A DNA stretch of 64,000 nucleotides, from the NCBI GenBank assembly GCA_011037195.1, contig JAAEAF010006804.1:1-64000 (forward strand), read 5' to 3'. Below the pieces are notes generated by a model. The model ran no database searches. It saw only the letters and a program-made list of their open reading frames with translations, and had not been told where the DNA came from. The DNA comes from Triatoma infestans. Taxonomy: Eukaryota > Arthropoda > Insecta > Hemiptera > Reduviidae. The translations under genes and the position numbers were made by a program. The first letter of the stretch is position 1, and the number at the start of each line of letters is the position of its first letter. This document shows, one piece after another, positions 57,205 through 64,000 of the stretch.

Positions 57205-57290
57205 GTCATCACTCTACACGAATTGGTGTTGCAAACCTTACACTGACGATAGATGAAAATCCGAAACCGATCATGAGAAAGTAATAAGTA
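57205..57290 (-). repeat. P2 fold-back arm scrap
   Basis: ACACTGACGATAGATGAAAATC followed by CGAAACCGATCATGAG retains the P2 motif core. No second arm is found nearby. Confidence 0.5.
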
Positions 57291-57989
57291 GATAAACTTT
57301 ACACTGAAATTTGAAACTAATTTAATATTTGAAGTGAATTTAATTATTTGAATAAGTGAAAATAAAAAAACCCTTAAACTTGGCAGATTTTTTTTCCTTG
57401 TCTAGAGAGGAGGTGCTATAATATAAAATATTCATAGGAGAAGAGCTTGGACTAGGGTCCAAGGATTAGATATCGACTGGACGCAAACACCATTAACATT
57501 ACTATTATCCTTCTTCTTAAAAAAACACTTCATTAAACATTTGCTTTAAAATGTTTTCACTTCAAAGATATTTTTTTATATATTCAATTTTTTGTCATTA
57601 AAGAAAAATCAATGTAATGAAATTGAGACTATCTAGTTATTTTCAAGTATTGGAAAACACAAATGTTATATTAGAAAAATTGTGTCTACCTATGAAGCTA
57701 ATTTTGTTCGACTTTTTTTTGTAATGAATATAATAGGCTGGAATTCTGAATAACGTGGCCACATTGTCAGCCGTAAAATAATGGTTGAAGTATGAATGAT
57801 AGTATGTTCCGTGATCCTTCAATGGACTGGATCATCCGTGACGTTAATATTCTCTTCTTTTTTTCTTTTTTTTATTATTTCTTTACAATTGCAAGCTTTT
57901 TTTTATAAGGTTGGATCATTTCTAAAATGGACTAGAAGAAGATAGTAGGAGCAATCTTTCGTCAAGAATGTTACTTTCGTAGACTGATT
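57291..57989. other. AT-rich spacer
   Basis: No gene or repeat is recognised. Confidence 0.4.
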
Positions 57990-58165
57990 TTTTTTAAAGA
58001 GCACATTGGAATTTCTGGAAATGAGAAAGAAGATGCGCTGGTTAAACTTTCTGCGCGGGCGCACCACTCTCCTCATTCAATGGCTTCAATTAATGGACAT
58101 ATATCTCTCTCTAGCTTCTATAACAAGGTCCATCCTAAAGAAACAAAGTTGTTATGACATGTAAT
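57990..58165 (+). pseudogene. LINE RNase H fragment
   Basis: The frame reads KEHIGISGNEKEDALVKLSA and then RAHHSPHSM up to a stop near 58155. H.GI.GNE.AD.L.K is the last conserved block of the LINE RNase H domain (here AD is ED). No other part of the LINE is visible. Confidence 0.65.
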
Positions 58166-58394
58166 TATTACTTCATAAATTCCTCTAGTCAGCTAGCGTG
58201 ATCTGTTACAAGCCTTGTTAAATTATGCAGAGTTTGCAGGCAGAAGGGAAAAACTAAAATGTGAATGGAAAACAAACAATCAATTCTTAGGACAGAATTT
58301 GAGGAGATTAATGTCTAAGCACCTTTCCGTCGGAATCATTGGGAACACATATTCTAATAGCTACAATATATTTATCATTTCAGATATTTTTATT
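58166..58394. other. Short spacer
   Basis: The start of an 89-codon frame (58215-58484) overlaps the following repeat and is unlikely to be a gene. Confidence 0.35.
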
Positions 58395-58726
58395 TGCTCA
58401 AAAGTGGAAGTCCAAGCGATCGGTCGAATTTTTGAAATTGAGTTTCCACCAGAAGCTCATATTTTGAGTTCACAGGTCCCCTGAATACAAATAAATTGTT
58501 TTTAGCGAATGGTCTGTGTGTGTGTGTGAACAAAACATCACAAAAACGAAATATCGCAGCCAGCTTAAACTTGGATATACTACCGCATCAGACAAAGGTT
58601 TTGGGCAAATTCCATCACCCGGAAGTGTGACGTTACCGATTTTTGTTTTTGCAATTTTCTTGAAAATGGGTCAAAAATGATTTTCTTGAAACTTCACATA
58701 CTATCTACACACATACATCGAGGGCT

Positions 58727-59258
58727 TTGAGCAAGCCATGGTGGAGCTTGAAACTAGTGGGAGAATGTAGGAGAAGGCTTAACGCCTTGGCTCGCAGGGA
58801 TAAGGTGCGTCTCTATTGGATACCTGGACATGCGGGAATAGAGGGTAATGAGAGGGCGGATCAGTTGGCTAGGGAGGGATCACATTACCATTTTGTAGTT
58901 CTGAACCAGCCCTTGCCACTACTAAGAGGTTTCGTGATAACAGATTAGATTTTGGGAGACGAGAGTCTTGGAGAAATGCTAGGGGGGGGGACACGCAGGG
59001 GTGCCTCCAAGCTAAAAGATTTATAAAAGGAATTAAGCAGGGAGTTTCGGAGTTCCTCCTATCCCTTAGTAGGACAGGTCTGAGGACCTTGGTGGGGGTA
59101 GTGATAGGACACACTTGGGTGTCTAGTCACTTGTTTCACATAGGGAGGACGTCTAGTCCCATTTGTCAGAATTACGATGACGGAGTCAGGAAAACGGTGT
59201 ATCACTATTTATGTCAGTGTCCCCGTTTCGCTGGTACTAGGTTTCGCGTATTTGGGAG
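58727..59258 (+). pseudogene. LINE ORF2: RNase H and CCHC C-terminus
   Basis: From 58755 the frame gives RRLNALARRDKVRLYWIPGH then AGIEGNERADQLAREG, the RNase H C-terminal signature with the conserved GHAGIEGNE.AD. Downstream, in another frame, ICQNYDDGVRKTVYHYLCQC then PRFAGTRFRVFG supplies the terminal knuckle (about 59160-59255). The G9 run at 58982-58990 is a likely frameshift site. RNase H plus knuckle places it near I/R1/LOA. Confidence 0.8.
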
Positions 59259-59708
59259 TGTAATGTAATGGTGTGATGATGTGTATTTGTAGTAGCACGA
59301 GCGGTGTTGTAAAAAAAGGGCTTGTAAGTAGTTTAAAAGAGAATGAAGTATTAGCAATAATAAAAAAATCACCACTGTTTTTAAAAAGATATATATTGCC
59401 TTAGAGAAATTAAGTACTTTGAATATCACAATAAAAGCTTATAATAAATTCTTATAACTTAATATTGGTGTATAGCTCTGATGCTTCCACCTTGATTTTT
59501 AGAACAAGTCTGTCCTTAAAAGAATCTCTTCTCTTTGTTCCTTCAATTCCTCCCCTGTGAGGAGAAGGGTAGTACAATGCCATAATTGTTCTTGAACCGT
59601 ACCAGTAACTGGACTTGTATACCTGGCTTGTTCTTTTGCAAGGGAATGTCACATTTCTGATTTTTTTATAAATTAATATTATTTCCAAGTTTCTTGCATC
59701 CATCACAG
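59259..59708 (-). repeat. Repeat F, copy 2, inserted in a LINE
   Basis: The reverse complement shares AAAACAGTGGTGA, GCTAATACTTC, ACTTACAAGCCC and ACCGCTCGTGCTACTACAAA with 22410-22510. A minus-strand frame (59706-59452, 84 codons, with RDSFKDRLVLKIKVE) stays open and could be the C-terminus of an unknown transposon protein. The insertion boundary shares GAG/GGAG with its flanks. Confidence 0.55.
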
Positions 59709-60087
59709 GAGGGTACCACTCTCGCAGGATTGCCTGGGCGAGTTGGAGTTAAAGGATATGTTGGGATATTGTAGACTGACCGGTAGGCTACCGGGAGAGA
59801 CTATTTAAGGGGATGATATGGGGGGCATCGCAGGATAAAAGCCATATAGGCTAGGTCCCATGCCATCAGGCACCCGGTTTAATAATAATAATACACACAT
59901 AAATACCTATCACTTTTATTTGAAACATTTTCTCGGAAAAATGATTTTTGGGGTGATCTAGGGTGAACAGTAGCGTTATGCTTTCCTCTAGAGTATCAAT
60001 TCAGTAGAATATTTGGTTTTGCCAACTACGAAATATTAATATACATTACAAATATTGCTACAATTCCAAATTTGAAGAAAATCGATT

Positions 60088-60122
<35 letters not shown>

Positions 60123-60240
60123 ATTCTCGAAAACGATTATAACGATTTTCTTTAAACTTTGCAACAGATAAAATTCTATAACTTTTATTTAAAAGATTTC
60201 TTCCAGAAAAACTTGGTTTTAGGGAATGTGATTTGTGGCG

Positions 60241-60951
60241 TAAAATTTCAAATATTATTAACGCTGTCTTCAGGACTACAATATAACTACACTGAAATGA
60301 CTACCAAAGCCAAGAGCGCCTAACAACACGTAAAACTCCCCCACCCCTACATGCATGTGAGAATCTCAGAAGCTAAATTTCAATATTTAAAGAAACATTG
60401 TCAATTTTATAATTGTATTAACTGGCAGTTCAAGAGTAAAGTCGTTTTTTGTTTGGGTATGCCTTTTAAAGCCAACACACTGCAACCTTGAAAGATCTAT
60501 TGTGGCTCCCCTTAGGTGTGTACTGTCATATACATCAACTACTTCTGCAGGGTCCTACAATATTGATTGGTGGTAAATCAATGTTAAGGTATTGTTGAAG
60601 CTATATGAGTGTAGAGGTGTTATTCATAGTGTTAGGCTGAGATAATCCATAGGGTATTCTGATACCTGTTTATTACACCTTATTCAAATTAATAATTAAT
60701 ACAATTTTTGATTAAACGGAACTGAGAGTAATTAAAGTGAAGATTAAAGGAGAATATCATTAAAATTTGATAAAATTATACAGACATAAATAAATCTTTT
60801 AATTATTTGAATAATTCACATTTGTAAAGGGCAGGAGGAGATAACAAGTACAAACACAATATGAAAAGAAGAGTTAGACAGAATATAGACCAGTGTTATG
60901 TCATCTCAATGTTAACTTTCTTCTGCTACTACTAACTGGAGTGACAGAGAT

Positions 60952-60998
<47 letters not shown>

Positions 60999-61806
60999 CA
61001 GAGAGGGAGAGAGTTCTCAGTTACCAACAATAAGAAGGAGAGCCTTCTCCTACTTCATTATTATGCAGACAACGTTAATAATTTCCTGTCTTAGTATATA
61101 GTATTTTTGTTTAAAACTTCTTTCTACTAAACCCTTCAAATACGAATTTTTCATTTCTACGTCTTCTTTGTAATATTCGCATAACTATGTTATAAAAAAA
61201 AAATCTAAAAATAAAACAAATATTAATATTAATTGAAGTTGGTATAAATAGTATAATAATTTCTTTAGGGAAATATTAAACTTAATTATCAAAATATATC
61301 ATCATTCAGTGGGATAAAAGTGTCGGCAATTAATGACAAAATATGTGGCCTACTTACTCTGACAAATTAAGTTCTGGGATTTTATCGTTCGTAGCATGGA
61401 TGTTTTTGTTGTTTCTGGCCGGTTTTGATTACCATTACACAATACCTATACACGTTATATTACACTACGTTACCACTACTCACATTCAGCACGACAAGTG
61501 TTTCTAACGACAATTGATACTGCAGCAAATTACGTTGTCTGCATAGAAAAATCTACTTTTAATTTACTTATCAAGAAGCAATTATTACAGTTGGCTATAC
61601 TTTCTATCATTTGCATTAATTACAACAAAAAAATAATATAAGCGATCAGGTGGCCAGTCTTTATTGTTTTATTCTATCTTTTTTTTCGTGCAAAAAAAAG
61701 AAACATATATTCTAAAAATAGGTGTTAAAAAAAATGAAGTAAATTACCCTCGTGTAGAAATAAAGTTCGTATTCATTAATCAAAATCATATTTCAGTTAT
61801 ATTAAC
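60241..61806. other. Spacer with (GT)n(GA)n microsatellite
   Basis: (GT)n then (GA)n at 60955-61000. A P2-like scrap (GATTTTATCGTTCGTAGCATGG, TTTCTGGCCGGTTTTGATTAC) at 61378-61430. No gene is recognised. Confidence 0.45.
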
Positions 61807-61818
61807 AAAGAGTTCATT

Positions 61819-62525
61819 TGTTATGGTGGTTGGTTCCGCAGAGCTGGAAAGCATCAGAGACATTTTCCGTTCATTTTGTGGTCATCGACCGGTTTCGGGC
61901 GTTCGCCCATCTTCAGGATGCGTTTTTTAGACAGTGTGACAACACAGACTCGCACAGAGCAAACTTAGTTTCACACTAACTGAGACGTATTTTTAAAAAA
62001 CTAAACTCTTAAACTAGGTCAAGGGATGTGGCCAGATGGGTGGGAAAACATGTGTTTGGGTTGTTAAGGGGTAAGAAAAATTTTGAAGAATTTTGGTTAT
62101 GAGCATGGACTTGTAAGTGGGAGGACGCCAGTTCGAACCCCGCGTTATAACTGCTAAATTTTACATTGGTATGAAAAATGTTGACAGTAAGTAGGTGCTT
62201 CCGTCCCCGTCCACGATACCTAATTTGATAGTTGGGACGTTAAGCCCGCCTTGTTGTTAAAGGGTAAGAAAAATTTAAACATTCTAAGAAAAATTTGCCC
62301 TTTAACAACCCAAACACGGTTTTCCCACCCATCTGGCCCACATCCCTTGACTATTTAACCGGTTAGTTTTTTAAAAATACGTCTCAGTTAGTGTGAAACT
62401 AAGTTTGCTCTGTCGGAGTCTGTGTTGTCACACTGTCTAAAAAACGCATCCTGAAGATGGGCGAACGCCCGAAACCGGTCGGTGACCACAAAATGAAGCA
62501 GGCTATCACGGAAAATGTCTCTGAT
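61819..62525. mobile_element. Fold-back element (P1 family) carrying a SINE
   Basis: AAAGAGTTCATT flanks it (61807-61818, 62526-62537). Arms: GCATCAGAGACATTTTCCG...CCGGTTTCGGGCGTTCGCCC and GGGCGAACGCCCGAAACCGG...CGGAAAATGTCTCTG. The arms continue inward for about 250 bp (ACGTATTTTTAAAAAACT with AGTTTTTTAAAAATACGT; GGCCAGATGGGTGGGAAAAC with its complement). The SINE at 62085-62253 lies in the loop. The right arm has the complete hammerhead-like motif (62447-62483). Confidence 0.8.
62085..62253 (+). mobile_element. tRNA-derived SINE (S1), 5'-truncated, long duplication
   Basis: The B-box region CCAGTTCGAACCCCGCG and S1 body are identical in plan to 63216-63418, but the head begins at GGTTATGAGCATGG, so the A box is lost. 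TTGTTAAGGGGTAAGAAAAA (62061) and TTGTTAAAGGGTAAGAAAAA (62254) form a target duplication of more than 20 bp with one mismatch. Confidence 0.78.
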
Positions 62526-62716
62526 AAAGAGTTCATTGTCAAGATAATTAAATTTATTGAAATACTATATTGTTAATCTAAAATAAAATAATATTGTTAT
62601 GCAGAAATTATTAAATAAATTGTATTTGAATTTATTTTTATTATTACATTATAAAAAATTATGGACCAGGGCTCAAATAAAGAAAAATAAATATTCAAAA
62701 TCTGACTACTTATCCA
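62526..62716. other. Short AT-rich spacer
   Basis: No gene is recognised. Confidence 0.35.
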
Positions 62717-63920
62717 AAAAAAAAATCTGGTATCAAACACCCACACAACTTTCTCTTATTCCAGTTTTCAAAATTGAAATTGACAAACATGATAGTTGGT
62801 GTACCACATTTAATGAAATTCGTCGAAAACTGAAAAACTCTTCAGAAAAGCGCACTTCCGGTTTCCTAATTTTCTTGAAACTCGGAAATTTGGCCATCTA
62901 TTTATTTCTAATTAATTTAGTTTGGATGGTAGAATTGTATTATCAACTATGATAGCACTTTAGAAAAAACATAACCCCATCCATCCCCCATAGGGCCCCA
63001 TTATCAGGAGAAATGTTCCAAATAAAAGTTGTGGCTCTTTAAATGTATAGTACACACTCCTACTTTAAAGAAATCGTTGGAGCCGTTTTCTAGAAAATAC
63101 CAGAAAACTGAAAATTACAGTTCAGTAAGAACGAACTTCCGGTCATCTGATTTTTTTCAAACTCGGAATTTCAACAACATATTTAATTATAATTAATATT
63201 ATTTAGAAGACAGAAGGGGTGGGTGTTAGTGTAGTGGTTATGAGCATGGACTTGTAAGTGGGAGGACGCCAGTTCGAACCCCGCGTTATAACTGCTAAAT
63301 TTTATATTGGTATGAAAAATGTTAACAGTAAAGTAGGTGCTTCCGTCCCCGTCCACGACACCTAATTTGGTAGTTGGGACGTTAAGCCCGCCTAAAAAAC
63401 TAGGCATTACTTTACTTTATTTAGATGACAGAATTGTATGGTAAACTGAAATAGCACTTTAGAGGAAAACCTAACCCCTCCCCTACTTCAAAACTGCCCT
63501 TAATTGAATTTTCCCGGAGAAATGTTTAAACTAAAAGTTTTTGTTCTTTGTATGTGTAGTTGACATAGAAAGTTTGAAGAAAATCGTTGGACCCATTTTT
63601 GATAAAATCGCAAAAAAGTAAAAAACCAACTAGTAAAGTGGTACTTCCGGTTGAAGAATTTTCACAGATGACCCACTGCCGGATCGCATGGTGATAGCTA
63701 AAGTAATATCAAGTTTGAACTTTCTACGATTTTTCGTTTTCGAACTATGCTGAAATGCTGTATTACAATTTAATACACACACAAACACACACACAAACAC
63801 ACATACAGACCATTTTCTGAAAACCACTTTTTTTCAGGGACCTCAAAACGAATATTTCCGGTGAAAACTCGATATCGAAAATTTAGCACGATTACAATAC
63901 TTCCTCTTTCTAGGAGTAAA
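62717..63920 (-). mobile_element. R-family repeat, copy 12, carrying a SINE
   Basis: It runs from AAATCTGGTATCAAACACCC (62724) to CTTCCTCTTTCTAGGAGTAA (63900-63920). ACTTCCGG begins units near 62845, 63136 and 63645. The S1 SINE at 63216-63418 interrupts the second unit at its TTTAGATGACAGAA position. The CA tract is at 63775-63805. Confidence 0.77.
63216..63418 (+). mobile_element. tRNA-derived SINE (S1), full copy
   Basis: This is the most complete S1 copy. A-box-like TTAGTGTAGTGG at 63225, B box AGTTCGAACCCC at 63273, body CTTCCGTCCCCGTCC and GGTAGTTGGGACGTTAAGCC, end GGCATTACTTTACTTT. ATTTAGAAGACAGAA (63201-63215) and ATTTAGATGACAGAA (63419-63433) form a 15-bp duplication with one difference. 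Confidence 0.82.
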
Positions 63921-64000
63921 AAGGTTCGGCATCATTATACTATAAATTGTGTTGTATTATAATTATGTTATAAAAAATGCACTACAACAAAACCAAGTAA

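Larger units (their letters stand above)
58716..59891 (+). mobile_element. LINE with RNase H, 5'-truncated, 10-bp duplication
   Basis: TACACACATA flanks it (58706-58715, 59892-59901). The 5' part codes for RNase H, later a C-terminal knuckle, then a 3' UTR identical in plan to 16434-16639 and an (AAT)n tail (59879-59891). 59259-59708 is an insertion of repeat F in the 3' UTR region: the LINE reads TATTTGGGAG up to 59258 and resumes GGTACCACTCTCGCAGG at 59710. Confidence 0.8.
58395..60240 (+). mobile_element. R-family subfamily 2 copy split by a LINE
   Basis: 5' block at 58440-58560 (GAGTTTCCACCAGAAGC, GTCCCCTGAATAC, GTGTGTGTGTGTGAAC), first unit with ACCCGGAAGTGTGACG (58619), then the LINE at 58716-59891, then the unit resumes (ACCTATCACTTTTATTTGAAAC) and a second unit follows after a T29-class run (60090-60118). 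The termini are not recognisable. Confidence 0.65.

Noticed and set aside
63225..63290. tRNA gene
   Set aside because: It has A- and B-box-like sequence but is flanked by a target duplication and has two other copies with the same tail: SINE.

Overview
This 64 kb window looks like AT-rich, intron-era eukaryotic DNA, most likely an arthropod and probably an insect. The evidence is the mix of mobile elements: Jockey and RTE type LINEs, mariner, Tc1, Tigger and Harbinger DNA transposons, tRNA-derived SINEs, and Penelope-like fold-back repeats. I recognise no host protein gene, rRNA or genuine tRNA. Almost every sizeable open frame is a transposon protein or a remnant of one.

One dispersed repeat dominates and is named here the R family. 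A full copy is about 1 kb. It starts with a hairpin (ACTTTCTCTTACT...AGTAAGAGGAAGT), continues with a GT-rich microsatellite and two to three tandem units of about 300 bp, and ends with a third copy of the hairpin arm, a GTGTGA...TCACAC stem-loop and CAGATTTT. There are a dozen or so good copies and many older fragments on both strands. Some copies lie head to tail and some are nested. The layout fits a non-autonomous Helentron (DINE-1/HINE-like element), but no Rep/helicase source is present in the window.

Layout. 1-1.3 kb: 5'-truncated LINE with RNase H. 2-13.7 kb: R copies, including one old copy split by two younger ones. 14-18 kb: Tigger element, Tc1 remnant, LINE tail and Gypsy-like LTR. 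19-21 kb: R tandem pair. 22.6-25.8 kb: diverged R copy split by two LINEs, one of them split by an RTE. 25.9-27.2 kb: two fold-back elements. 27.4-28.4 kb: R copy. 29-32.8 kb: featureless AT-rich DNA. 32.9-38 kb: two internally deleted Harbinger-like elements, a fold-back, a SINE and a solo LTR. 39.6-45.6 kb: tRNA-derived SINEs, LINE tails and a fold-back. 47.7-51.9 kb: LINE and mariner remnants. 52-56.6 kb: a full-length Jockey element with target-site duplication, UAAUG-coupled ORFs and a few frameshifts. 57-60 kb: a LINE with RNase H inside another diverged R copy. 61.8-64 kb: a SINE-bearing fold-back and a SINE-bearing R copy.

The points most worth following are the R family (possible Helentron, dense CCGGAAGT ETS-type motifs), the fold-back families carrying a hammerhead-like motif with 12-14 bp duplications, and the insertion order that nested copies and duplications let one read.
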